DNA of 64,000 bases from Paucibacter sp. PLA-PC-4 (GTDB taxonomy: Bacteria; Pseudomonadota; Gammaproteobacteria; Burkholderiales; Burkholderiaceae_C): positions 310,001 through 374,000 of the forward strand of contig NZ_JAPFGP010000003.1 of the NCBI RefSeq assembly GCF_026241155.1. The letters are read 5' to 3'. The notes beneath the pieces are model-generated. The model saw only the letters and a program-made list of their open reading frames with translations. It was not told the DNA's origin and ran no database searches. Shown piece by piece: positions 16,576 through 24,113 of the stretch; position 1 is the stretch's first letter; every line of letters begins with the position of its first letter. Both the position numbers and the translations under genes were made by a program.

Positions 16576-17655
16576 ATGCCACGCCTTTTCCTCTGCCTGA
16601 CTCTCTTCAGCCTTGTCCTCATCATGACCTACAGCCTTCTGAAAACCTGCTGCACGCCTGCCACCAGCCACTACGCCGGCTCGCCACAATTCCTTGGCGG
16701 TAAGTTTCGCAACCCGGTGCGTCCGCAGCGCATGGGCCTGGGCAAGACACTGGCCGTGTTGTGGCGTTTCCTTTTCGACAAGCCCGCCGATGCCAGCCCG
16801 GCGCAGCCGATTCCGGTGCTGTCCCTGAGCCGAGCCGAGCTGCTCACTGCGCCCGAAGGCAGCCTGTACCGGCTTGGCCACTCGACTATGTTGCTGAAGT
16901 TAGAGGGCGAGTTTTGGCTGACCGATCCGGTGTTCGCTGAACGCGCTTCGCCGCTGAGTTTCCTCGGCCCGAAGCGCTTTCATGCGCCGCCGATCAGCCT
17001 GGACGATCTACCGCCGATCAAGGCCGTGATCCTGTCGCACGACCACTACGACCATCTGGACCGCGTGGCGGTACTGGCGCTGGCGGCCAAGACCGACCTG
17101 TTCCTCACGCCACTGGGCGTCGGCGACACGCTGATCAGCTGGGGCATCCCGGCGGCTCAGGTGCGCCAGCTCGACTGGTGGCAGGAAGTCCGGGTCGGCG
17201 CGCTGCGACTCGTCGCGACGCCGGCCCAGCATTTCTCGGGCCGCGGCCTGCGCGACGGCAACCGCAATCTGTGGGCATCCTGGGTCATGCTTGGCGAGCG
17301 CCAACGCGTCTTTTTCAGCGGCGACAGCGGCTACTTCGCCGGCTTCAAGACCATCGGCGAACGCTTCGGCCCCTTCGACTTGACCTTGATCGAGACCGGC
17401 GCATACAACAAGGACTGGGCCGATGTACATATGCAGCCCGAGCAAAGCCTGCAAGCCCATCTAGACCTGCGCGGCCGCCATTTGATGCCGGTGCACAACG
17501 GCACGTTCGATTTGGCATTGCACCCCTGGCAGGAACCTTTCGAGCGCATATTCGCACTCGCGGCCGCGCAGGGCGTGGCGCTGACCACGCCGCGCATGGG
17601 TGAGCGCATAGCCATCGGCGCGCCGCCGCCTGCACAGGCCTGGTGGCGCGACTGA
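16576..17655 (+). CDS. MBL-fold metallohydrolase (NAPE-PLD/UlaG-like), membrane-anchored
   Basis: A 359-residue metallo-beta-lactamase-fold hydrolase. An N-terminal hydrophobic segment (LFLCLTLFSLVLIMTYSLL) suggests a signal anchor. The metal site reads ILSHDHYDHLD (HxHxDH), with later ligands in TPAQHFSGRG, FFSGDSGYF and LMPVHNGTFDLALH. This pattern and GHSTMLLKLEGEFWLTDPVF match the group that includes N-acylphosphatidylethanolamine phospholipase D and UlaG, which cut phosphodiester or lactone bonds. A lipid substrate is plausible because of the anchor. The ATG at 16576 is chosen because it begins the anchor; upstream in-frame codons run through the operator. A second ATG at 16624 is possible. 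Probably controlled by the divergent TetR protein. Confidence 0.9.
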   Translation: MPRLFLCLTLFSLVLIMTYSLLKTCCTPATSHYAGSPQFLGGKFRNPVRPQRMGLGKTLAVLWRFLFDKPADASPAQPIPVLSLSRAELLTAPEGSLYRLGHSTMLLKLEGEFWLTDPVFAERASPLSFLGPKRFHAPPISLDDLPPIKAVILSHDHYDHLDRVAVLALAAKTDLFLTPLGVGDTLISWGIPAAQVRQLDWWQEVRVGALRLVATPAQHFSGRGLRDGNRNLWASWVMLGERQRVFFSGDSGYFAGFKTIGERFGPFDLTLIETGAYNKDWADVHMQPEQSLQAHLDLRGRHLMPVHNGTFDLALHPWQEPFERIFALAAAQGVALTTPRMGERIAIGAPPPAQAWWRD

Positions 17656-17771
17656 AGCCCGGCCAAGCGGGCGGCCGGCGTGAACAAAGCCTCACTCCGG
17701 CGCTGCAGCTGGCGCCTAAACTGGCTGCCTTGGCATATCGACTCATAAATTCAGCGCCCGGGAGGCTCCGC

Positions 17772-17810
17772 ATGTCCGATCAAACCCAAGCTCGAGTCCA
17801 GTCTTCATGA
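17772..17810 (+). CDS. 12-codon upstream ORF coupled to the next gene
   Basis: A strong GGGAGG Shine-Dalgarno sequence lies 6 bases before the ATG of a 12-codon frame (MSDQTQARVQSS). Its stop overlaps the ATG of the following gene as ATGA. The best ribosome-binding site in this region therefore serves the short frame, and the main gene would be translated by coupling. It could be a leader peptide, or the true N-terminus of the next protein if there is a one-base sequencing error or programmed frameshift. Confidence 0.4.
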   Translation: MSDQTQARVQSS

Positions 17811-18250
17811 GCGGCAGCGACCTGCCCAAGCTGGCCCGGGCGCTGGAGTATGTGGATCTGGCCGCCGCCCTGTATCTGGCCGGCGGCAGCGACCACGCGG
17901 CCCGGCTGCTGGCAGCGGCGGCCGAACAACTACTTGGAGATCTGTGCCGCCTGCTCAACGAGCAGGAGCAGAGCGAGGAGCTGCAGGCACTGCTTCGGCG
18001 AGTCGCCGAACGCTACGCCGCACCACGCTTTGACGCCCGCGGCCATGCCCAGGCGCGCGGCAACCAGCAGGCGCTGGCCCGTGCTGGCGAGATGGGCGGG
18101 CTGGCCGGCGAAGAGGCCCGCCAGGAGACCGCCGCGCTGCTGCGCGCCGCCTGGTATCTGCTGGAATCGATGGGACTGGAAGCGGTGGCGCCGCAGCGCC
18201 TGGAACAGGCCATCGACCGCAGCACGATTCACGGTCAGGACGACATCTGA
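17807..18250 (+). CDS. Conserved-looking helical protein of unknown function
   Basis: A 147-residue acidic, almost entirely helical protein without signal peptide or membrane span (ALEYVDLAAALYLAGGSDHAARLL, then AEQLLGDLCRLLNEQEQ). The repeated Ala/Leu/Glu/Arg heptads suggest a four-helix or HEPN-like bundle, but no catalytic motif is seen. I do not recognise a family. Its start is coupled by ATGA to a 12-codon upstream frame that owns the good ribosome-binding site. Its TGA stop is in the same frame as the downstream PilZ protein, with no other stop between, so a readthrough fusion is formally possible. Confidence 0.65.
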   Translation: MSGSDLPKLARALEYVDLAAALYLAGGSDHAARLLAAAAEQLLGDLCRLLNEQEQSEELQALLRRVAERYAAPRFDARGHAQARGNQQALARAGEMGGLAGEEARQETAALLRAAWYLLESMGLEAVAPQRLEQAIDRSTIHGQDDI

Positions 18251-18295
18251 TCTGCTAGCATCAATTGCACCCTTCGTCAGCTTCGGGAGCCCATC

Positions 18296-18658
18296 ATCAA
18301 CACCGAACGCCGTCACTTCGCCCGCGTCGCCTTCGATACCGATGCGCAGCTGACCACCACCGCCGAGCGCCTGGACATCAAGGTGCAGGATTTGTCGCTC
18401 AAAGGCGCCCTGCTGCGACTGCCGCGTGCCGGTGCAGTCGCGGTGGGCGATCCCTGCTTGCTAAACATCAGCTTGGCCCAGATGGAGGTGGGCATCGCGA
18501 TGGCAGGCGAAGTGGCCCATGTCGAGGGCGAGCATGTCGGTTTGCTGTGCCGCAGCATCGACATCGAGAGCATCACCCATCTGCGCCGCCTGCTGGAGAT
18601 CAATCTGGGTGACGCCGCGCTGCTGGAGCGCGAGCTCAAGGCCCTCATCGCGAACTGA
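18296..18658 (+). CDS. MapZ/PA4608-like PilZ cyclic-di-GMP receptor with apparent AUC start
   Basis: About 120 residues. It has both PilZ signature motifs: RRHFAR (RxxxR, residues 5-10) and DLSLKG (DxSxxG). The C-terminal helix ITHLRRLLEINLGDAALLEREL closely resembles Pseudomonas PA4608 (MapZ), a single-domain c-di-GMP receptor that acts on chemotaxis methyltransferase. There is no ATG, GTG or TTG between the upstream in-frame TGA (18248-18250) and a GTG at 18383 that would delete the RxxxR motif. ATC at 18296, 6 bases after GGGAG, gives the length and N-terminus expected for the family (PA4608 is 125 residues). A sequencing error, or readthrough from the upstream gene, are alternatives. A conventional gene caller would truncate or miss this gene. 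Confidence 0.72.
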   Translation: MNTERRHFARVAFDTDAQLTTTAERLDIKVQDLSLKGALLRLPRAGAVAVGDPCLLNISLAQMEVGIAMAGEVAHVEGEHVGLLCRSIDIESITHLRRLLEINLGDAALLERELKALIAN

Positions 18659-18689
18659 ACGCTTCAAACTAGGGGCAGGTCTTGCCCAA

Positions 18690-18705
18690 TAGTCCGTTCG
18701 GACTA
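18690..18705 (+). promoter_or_regulatory. Inverted repeat upstream of the PEP-CTERM glycerophosphodiesterase
   Basis: TAGTCC-GTTC-GGACTA is a perfect 6-bp dyad, 74 bases before the start codon. It resembles the motif upstream of the PhoX-type gene. Just before it, AGGGGCAGGTCTTGC has GG and GC with the exact 12-base offset of a sigma-54 promoter, but the rest of the -24 element does not match, so that reading is weak. Confidence 0.3.
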
Positions 18706-18778
18706 CTGCTCCTACGCTGCCTCGCGTCGAGGTGTCATATCGCGCCGCGACGATACGACAACTTCAGAGGAGCAAACC

Positions 18779-20011
18779 ATGCAAGCCAAACTGACCCTGG
18801 CCGCTCTCGCGGCCGCACTCTTGCTGGGCGCCGTGCCGGCCCAGGCCTGGAACACGCTGGACGGCCAGGCCCCCATCATCATCGCCCACCGCGGCGCCTC
18901 GGGCTATTTGCCCGAGCACACGCTGCAAGCCTACGCCAAGGCCATCGAGCTAGGCGCGAACTACATCGAGCCCGATCTGGTGATGACCAAAGACGGCATC
19001 CTCGTAGCGCGCCACGAGCCCACCATCGGAGCGACCACCAATGTCGCCAGCATCGCCGGCTTCGCCGGGCGCAAAACCACCAAGACGGTCGACGGCGTCG
19101 CGACCACCGACTGGTTCGTCGAAGACTTCACACTCGCCGAGCTGAAAACCCTGCGGGCCGTGCAGCCGCGTGCAAACCGGCCGCAGGAGTTCAACGGCCA
19201 GTTCGAAATCCCCACGCTGGACGAAGTGATCGCACTCGCCAAGGCAAAGAGCCTGGAGACCGGCCGCACCATCGGCATCTACCCAGAGCTCAAGCACTCG
19301 ACCTATATGCAGGGCGTGTCGCAGGGCCTGGGGCTGGACAAGCGCTATTTTGAGGACAAGCTGGTCAGCACCCTGCACGCCGCCTACGGCAACGACGCAG
19401 CGGCGCCTGTCTTTATCCAAAGCTTCGAGGTCGGCAATCTGCAGTACCTCAATACCCGTACCGACATCAAGCTGGTGCAGTTGGTCGATGCCGACGACGT
19501 CAAGCCCGATGGCTCGATGTCCCTTGTCGCGCCCTACGACCAGCCCTTCGATGTCAAGGCCGCCGGTGGTCTCTTGACCTTTGCCGATCTGGTCAGCAAT
19601 GTCGGCCTATCCTTTGTCGCCACCTATGCCGATGGCATCGGCCCCTGGAAGCCGTATCTGCTGCAGACCGTGGCCGACGGCGTGGATCGCAACGGCGACG
19701 GCACCGTCAACGGCCTGGACCGCCTGGTAGTCGGCAGCACCGGTGTGATCGAAGCAGCCCATGAGCGCGGACTGCTGGTCCACACCTGGACCATGCGCGA
19801 CGACGCCGGCATCCTTGGCTTCGAGTCCGGCCAGGCCGAGATCGAGGCCTATCTGCGCCTGGGCGTCGACGGTGTGTTCACCGACTTCACCGACACCGGC
19901 GTGGCAGCGTTGGCAGCCGTGCCTGAGCCGCAAACCTATGCCTTGATGACGGCCGGCCTGGCTCTGCTGTGGACGGCCAAGCGCCGCCGCGATCAGAAAA
20001 ACAAGAAGTAA
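18779..20011 (+). CDS. Secreted glycerophosphodiester phosphodiesterase with PEP-CTERM tag
   Basis: A 410-residue GlpQ-type enzyme that would hydrolyse glycerophosphodiesters to glycerol-3-phosphate and alcohols outside the cytoplasm. After a Sec signal peptide (cleaved near QA-W24) the catalytic motifs are complete: HRGASG (H37, R38), E46, E64-x-D66 and H79. An insertion at about residues 303-314 reads DRNGDGTVNGLD, a dockerin/EF-hand-like calcium loop unusual in this family. The C-terminus is VPEPQTYALMTAGLALLW plus a basic tail, a PEP-CTERM signal nearly identical to that of the PEP-CTERM protein 5 kb away. An AGAGGAG ribosome-binding site precedes the ATG. Export followed by exosortase processing is expected. 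Confidence 0.93.
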   Translation: MQAKLTLAALAAALLLGAVPAQAWNTLDGQAPIIIAHRGASGYLPEHTLQAYAKAIELGANYIEPDLVMTKDGILVARHEPTIGATTNVASIAGFAGRKTTKTVDGVATTDWFVEDFTLAELKTLRAVQPRANRPQEFNGQFEIPTLDEVIALAKAKSLETGRTIGIYPELKHSTYMQGVSQGLGLDKRYFEDKLVSTLHAAYGNDAAAPVFIQSFEVGNLQYLNTRTDIKLVQLVDADDVKPDGSMSLVAPYDQPFDVKAAGGLLTFADLVSNVGLSFVATYADGIGPWKPYLLQTVADGVDRNGDGTVNGLDRLVVGSTGVIEAAHERGLLVHTWTMRDDAGILGFESGQAEIEAYLRLGVDGVFTDFTDTGVAALAAVPEPQTYALMTAGLALLWTAKRRRDQKNKK

Positions 20012-20014
20012 GGC

Positions 20015-20863
20015 TCAGGCCTCGATGAAGCGCCGCAGGATGGCATAGGCCTCCTGCGGCTTGTCACGCCATGTGCCATGGCCGGCGCCGGGCACGCTGA
20101 CGAAGCTCGTCAGCGCCGCCGGCAGCGCCGCGGCGATTTCGCGCGCATCCTCGACCGGGCAGACCGGGTCCTCGTCACCGGCCAGCACCAGCACCGGGCA
20201 TTGCGCGCCCGCCAGGCCGGGCAGCAGATCCAGCGCCTGCTTCTCGCCGGCAACGAAGTGCAAGAGGATGTCGATATTGGCCAGCACGCGCTCGCCGGCC
20301 TGGGGGTCCAAGGGCTCGCGGGTGTTGTAGAGCTTGCGGCAGGCGGCCCAGTAGGCTTCCCAGCTGGCCTGATCGGGTCGGCTCCAGAAGGCCTCGGCAC
20401 AGGCCCGCGCCTGCGGTCCGCCCAGACGCTGGAACATCGCCAGCTTGCGCTCCATCCCCATGTGGTGAGAGGTGCTGGACAGGATGACCTTGGACGCATG
20501 GCTCGGGTGGCGCGCGATGTAGCGCTGCGCGACAAAACCGCCAAAGCTCTGGCCCAGCACAATAGGCTTGACGATGCCCAGCGCGTCCGAGAGACGCACG
20601 ATATCGTCGGCCCAGGTGTCCAGCGTCCATTCCTCGCGCGGCCGGGCATCGCTGCGGCCATGGCCGCGATGGTCGTAATAGACGATCTGCGCCAGATCGG
20701 CCAGGGCCGAGAAGCCGGGCTTGAAGGCACTGTGATCAAAGCCTGGGCCGCCATGCATGCAGATCAGCGTGGGCTTCTCCCGCATCGCCGGGCCATCGGG
20801 GACCAGGCCCGGACCCTCCACATCCACGAACAAACGCACGCCGGCGCCGATATCAATCTTCAT
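20015..20863 (-). CDS. Alpha/beta hydrolase (proline iminopeptidase/esterase-like)
   Basis: A 282-residue alpha/beta-hydrolase. The oxyanion segment is LICMHGGPGFDHSAF, the HGGPG motif shared with prolyl aminopeptidases and related esterases. The nucleophile elbow is VLGQSFGGFVAQ (GQSFG). A late VPGAGHGTW provides the catalytic histidine, and AGDEDPVCP the acid. No signal peptide, so cytoplasmic. The ATG at 20863 is preferred because GAGGAG lies 7 bases upstream; the longer frame from 20926 has none. It is convergent with the glycerophosphodiesterase gene, separated by 3 bases. The substrate cannot be named from sequence. Confidence 0.88.
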   Translation of the reverse strand: MKIDIGAGVRLFVDVEGPGLVPDGPAMREKPTLICMHGGPGFDHSAFKPGFSALADLAQIVYYDHRGHGRSDARPREEWTLDTWADDIVRLSDALGIVKPIVLGQSFGGFVAQRYIARHPSHASKVILSSTSHHMGMERKLAMFQRLGGPQARACAEAFWSRPDQASWEAYWAACRKLYNTREPLDPQAGERVLANIDILLHFVAGEKQALDLLPGLAGAQCPVLVLAGDEDPVCPVEDAREIAAALPAALTSFVSVPGAGHGTWRDKPQEAYAILRRFIEA

Positions 20864-21009
20864 TCCCGACTCCTCGTTGAAGGCCCGCAGTATGCAGGGC
20901 AAGCGGCGGGGCGGCACCTTTGACACGGGCTGGGCCGGATTTCATCCCCGCCCAGCCGATTTCGTCGCATCGTCTGGCGAGGCCCCAAAGCCGGCGCGAG
21001 AATCCAACC

Positions 21010-22131
21010 ATGCCCACCCCGCCCACCCAAGCCACGCAGACCGCTCGGCAGGCCTTCGTGCAGATCTTCAATCTGCGCGTGATTGCCGTGGTGTTCTATT
21101 TTTGTCTGCTGATCGCAACCTCTCGGGCCCTGTCCTGGTACACCAGCAATGACATGCTGGCCGAATGGCTCTACTCGCTGGTGCGCTTCACGCGCCAGAA
21201 CCTGATCACCGGTCTGATGCTGCTGCTGGCGATCGCGCTGGCGGAGGCCTGGCTAGCGCGGCCGCGCCGGTTGCCGATGCTGTGGCGCGGTCTCGCAGTG
21301 GCCGGCGCTGCGTTCACCAGCGCGCTGGTGCGCCATTGGGTGGCCAATCTGGGTGACGCCGGCGCGCAGTTCAAATGGAGCTGGGCCATCTCGACCACCT
21401 TGCTGTGGATACTGCTGGGCGGCGTCGCCTATGCCCTGCTGGTTGCGGCGCGCGGCGAACGCCAGACCCGGCAGCAGTTGCTGGCCACCGCCCGCCAGCA
21501 CGAGGCCCTGCATGCCCAGCAGCTCGAGGCCCAACTCTCTGCGCTGAATGCGCAAATCGAGCCGCACTTCCTGTTCAACACCCTGGCCAATGTCAAACGC
21601 CTGTACGAGACCGCGCCGGACCGTGGCCGCGACATGTTGGTCAGCCTCATCGCCTACCTGCGCGCCGCCCTGCCCAGCATGCGGCAAAGCGAGTCGACAC
21701 TGGGCCAGGAGCTGGAGCTGGTGCGCAGCTATCTGACGATTCTGCAGATGCGCATGGGAGAGCGCCTGAGCTTCGAGATCGAGGCCGAGCCCAGCCTGCT
21801 GGCCGCCAGCCTGCCGCCGATGGTTCTGCCAACGCTGGTCGAGAACGCGATCAAGCATGGCTTATCGCCGCTGCCCGAGGGTGGCCACATCCTGATCAGC
21901 GCTCATGCCCAGGCCGGCGAGCTGGCCGTCGAGGTCCGTGACGACGGTCAGGGCTTTGCCGCCAGCGGCGGCTCCGGTGTTGGCCTGGCCAATACCCGCG
22001 CGCGGCTGGCCGCCTTGTTCGGCGGCCGTGCCGCGCTGGAGCTGGAAGCGCTGGTGCCGCGTGGCGTCGTCGCTCGGGTGCGGTTGCCAGTTCGGCTACT
22101 GCCAGGGTTGCCTGCCGGAGCGGCCGCATGA
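21010..22131 (+). CDS. LytS-type sensor histidine kinase
   Basis: A 373-residue membrane sensor kinase of the LytS/YehU class. About four hydrophobic spans fill residues 20-150, followed by a coiled coil rich in Gln and Glu, then the His_kinase motif QIEPHFLFNTLANVKRL with phospho-acceptor H186. The ATPase domain keeps the N box (VLPTLVENAIKHG) and the G box (DDGQGF, then GVGLANTRARL). It should phosphorylate the LytTR regulator encoded two genes downstream. The ATG at 21010 starts just before the first span. Its stop overlaps the next start as ATGA. The stimulus is unknown; no recognisable extracytoplasmic ligand domain is present. Confidence 0.92.
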   Translation: MPTPPTQATQTARQAFVQIFNLRVIAVVFYFCLLIATSRALSWYTSNDMLAEWLYSLVRFTRQNLITGLMLLLAIALAEAWLARPRRLPMLWRGLAVAGAAFTSALVRHWVANLGDAGAQFKWSWAISTTLLWILLGGVAYALLVAARGERQTRQQLLATARQHEALHAQQLEAQLSALNAQIEPHFLFNTLANVKRLYETAPDRGRDMLVSLIAYLRAALPSMRQSESTLGQELELVRSYLTILQMRMGERLSFEIEAEPSLLAASLPPMVLPTLVENAIKHGLSPLPEGGHILISAHAQAGELAVEVRDDGQGFAASGGSGVGLANTRARLAALFGGRAALELEALVPRGVVARVRLPVRLLPGLPAGAAA

Positions 22132-23249
22132 GCGCGGTCCTGACGGCCGCTCCGTCGCCCGGCTCGGGGCTGGCCCACGTGCTGGCCTCCTGGCGCTCGA
22201 TGACTTTGGCCGAGCTGGGCTGGTTCAGCCTGATGGGCCTGCTCTACGGACTGATCGACCTGAGCAGCCTGGCGTATATCGAAGACGACAAGCAATGGTG
22301 GCTGGCCCTGACGCGGCAGCTGTTCTCGCCGGCCATCGTGACCCTGCTGCTGATGCTGTTCTGGCTACCGGCCGCGCGCAGCGATCCCGATCATCCTCAA
22401 CGCGCTTGGCGCCTGGGCCTGGCCACCTTGGTCGGCTCAATGCTGGCCCTGCTGGTGCTGTGGGGCTTGGTTCGGGTGCTGGATTGGCCTTCGGTCAACG
22501 AGTTGATGCGGCAGCGCAAGGGCGAAATCAAGCATGCCCCCATGCTCTGGAGCCGTTTTCTCGGCGACGGGCTCTCGGCCTTCATCCCTTGCGGACTGAC
22601 CGTCGCCCTGTTCGAGATGCAGGAGCGCCGCGGGCGTGCCCAGGCCCGGCTGCAGCGCATGTTGCATGAGCAAAGCGTGATGGCGCGCCACGCCATGGCG
22701 ACCCGCCTGGCCGCGATGCAGGCTCAGGTCGAGCCGCAGTTCTTGTTCGAAACCCTGGTCGATGTCGAACAGGCTTATGACCGCGCCGACCCCGAGGCGG
22801 CGACTCAGATGGAACGGCTGATCCGTCATCTGCGCGTGGCGCTGCCGCGGCTGCGTGAGGCCGGTGGCAGCCTGGAATCGGAGGCCGAGTTACTGGACAG
22901 CTATCTGGCCGTGGTGGCCGGGCGCAGCAAGGCGGTGGTGCATTTCAGCGCGCAGTGGCCAGCGTCCCTGAATGGCTGCGCGCTGCCACCGATGCTGCTG
23001 CTTCCGCTACTGCAGCGCGCGCTGCGACTGGCCGACGGCCTGCCCGGCCGCTGCACCCTGGCCGCCGAGGCACTACCTCGTGGCGGCTTGCGCCTGCTGC
23101 TGGCCTTTGACAAGCCCGGCCTGTGCGGCGACGACGAGGAGTTACGTGCGCTGGCTGAACGCGTGCGCGCACTCAGCGGCGGCCCGGCCCGATTGATCTG
23201 CCGCAGCAGCGAAGACGCCACCCTGTTCACGCTGGAGTTGAATCCATGA
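22128..23249 (+). CDS. LytS-like pseudokinase lacking the phospho-accepting histidine
   Basis: A 373-residue paralogue of the preceding kinase with the same layout: four spans, coiled coil, His_kinase-like motif, ATPase remnant. The motif reads QVEPQFLFETLVDVEQ, so the conserved His is Gln (residue 204) and the following Asn is Glu. The ATPase part is also eroded: LLPLLQRALRLADG replaces the N box and no DxGxG is visible. The protein cannot autophosphorylate in the normal way. Because it sits between an intact kinase and its regulator, with ATGA overlaps on both sides, it most likely forms heterodimers with the intact kinase or senses a second signal. Confidence 0.85.
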   Translation: MSAVLTAAPSPGSGLAHVLASWRSMTLAELGWFSLMGLLYGLIDLSSLAYIEDDKQWWLALTRQLFSPAIVTLLLMLFWLPAARSDPDHPQRAWRLGLATLVGSMLALLVLWGLVRVLDWPSVNELMRQRKGEIKHAPMLWSRFLGDGLSAFIPCGLTVALFEMQERRGRAQARLQRMLHEQSVMARHAMATRLAAMQAQVEPQFLFETLVDVEQAYDRADPEAATQMERLIRHLRVALPRLREAGGSLESEAELLDSYLAVVAGRSKAVVHFSAQWPASLNGCALPPMLLLPLLQRALRLADGLPGRCTLAAEALPRGGLRLLLAFDKPGLCGDDEELRALAERVRALSGGPARLICRSSEDATLFTLELNP

Positions 23250-24010
23250 GGTCTTTGAGCGCACCTACGGCTGTGGTGGCCGAGGATGAGGAAACACTGC
23301 GCCTCGAGCTGATCGAGCGCCTGGGCCAGCTCTGGCCCGAGCTGGTCATCGTCGGCGAGGCGAGCGATGGCGTCGAGGCGCTGCGACTGCTGGACCGGCA
23401 CAAGCCGGATGTGCTCTTCCTCGACATTCAGATGCCCGGTGCCACGGGCTTGGACGTGGCCCGGCAGGTGGCCGGGCGCAGCCATGTGGTCTTCGTCACC
23501 GCCTATGACCAATACGCGGTGGCGGCCTTCGACCAAGGCGCGGTCGACTATGTGCTCAAGCCGCTGGTCGCCGCCCGGCTGTTCACCGCGATCGGCCGGG
23601 TTAAGCAGAGACTGGCCGGCCCGCCAGCCGATCTCGGCGGCGTGCTGAGCCAGCTGGCGGCCAGACCCGACCCCGGGCAGCGTACGCCGCTGCGCTGGAT
23701 CAATGCCTCGGTCGGCCAGACGCTGAAACTGATCACGGTCGACGAGGTGCTGTACTTCCAGTCCGACAGCAAATACACCCGGGTCGCGACGCGCGACAGC
23801 GAGGCCCTGATCCGCAAGCCGCTCAAGGAGCTGGTCGACGAACTCGACCCCCAGCAGTTCTGGCAGATCCACCGCTCCACCCTGGTCAACGCCGCTGCCG
23901 TGGCCGGCGTCACCCGCGACTTCCGCGGCCGCCTGCAAGTAAAGCTCAAAGAAAGCGCCGACACCTTGCTGGTGGCGGAGAGCTATGCCCATCTGTTCAA
24001 GCAGATGTAG
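23246..24010 (+). CDS. LytTR-type response regulator
   Basis: A 254-residue response regulator: an N-terminal receiver (about 10-125) with acidic pocket EDEE, phospho-acceptor D60 in VLFLDIQMPG, Thr in FVTAYD and Lys in VLKPL; then a LytTR DNA-binding domain (about 150-254) containing EVLYFQSDSKYTRV and FWQIHRSTLVNAAAV. LytTR regulators bind pairs of imperfect 9-bp direct repeats at promoters. Its start overlaps the pseudokinase stop as ATGA, giving a strictly coupled three-gene module. The target genes are not identifiable from this window. Confidence 0.93.
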   Translation: MRSLSAPTAVVAEDEETLRLELIERLGQLWPELVIVGEASDGVEALRLLDRHKPDVLFLDIQMPGATGLDVARQVAGRSHVVFVTAYDQYAVAAFDQGAVDYVLKPLVAARLFTAIGRVKQRLAGPPADLGGVLSQLAARPDPGQRTPLRWINASVGQTLKLITVDEVLYFQSDSKYTRVATRDSEALIRKPLKELVDELDPQQFWQIHRSTLVNAAAVAGVTRDFRGRLQVKLKESADTLLVAESYAHLFKQM

Positions 24011-24113
24011 ACAGCTCGGCTGTCTGCGACGAAATGCAGTTTCGCTGGGATGGTCTACCACCGTGCGGACCGCCGCTGCTCATACAGTGGCCAATGCCGT
24101 CGAACGCCCCGCC

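Noticed and set aside
18245-18300. Selenocysteine at the in-frame TGA between the helical protein and PilZ
   Set aside because: No redox context, no convincing SECIS-like stem, and the following 14 codons do not look like protein; initiation at ATC is simpler.
18671-18686. Sigma-54 promoter upstream of the glycerophosphodiesterase
   Set aside because: GG and TTGC have the right spacing, but the CAC of the -24 element is missing and no comparable element precedes the PhoX-type gene.
18733-18760. Pho-box-like TGTCATA upstream of the glycerophosphodiesterase
   Set aside because: Only one half-site matches; the second repeat at 11-bp spacing is absent, so PhoB control is not supported by sequence.
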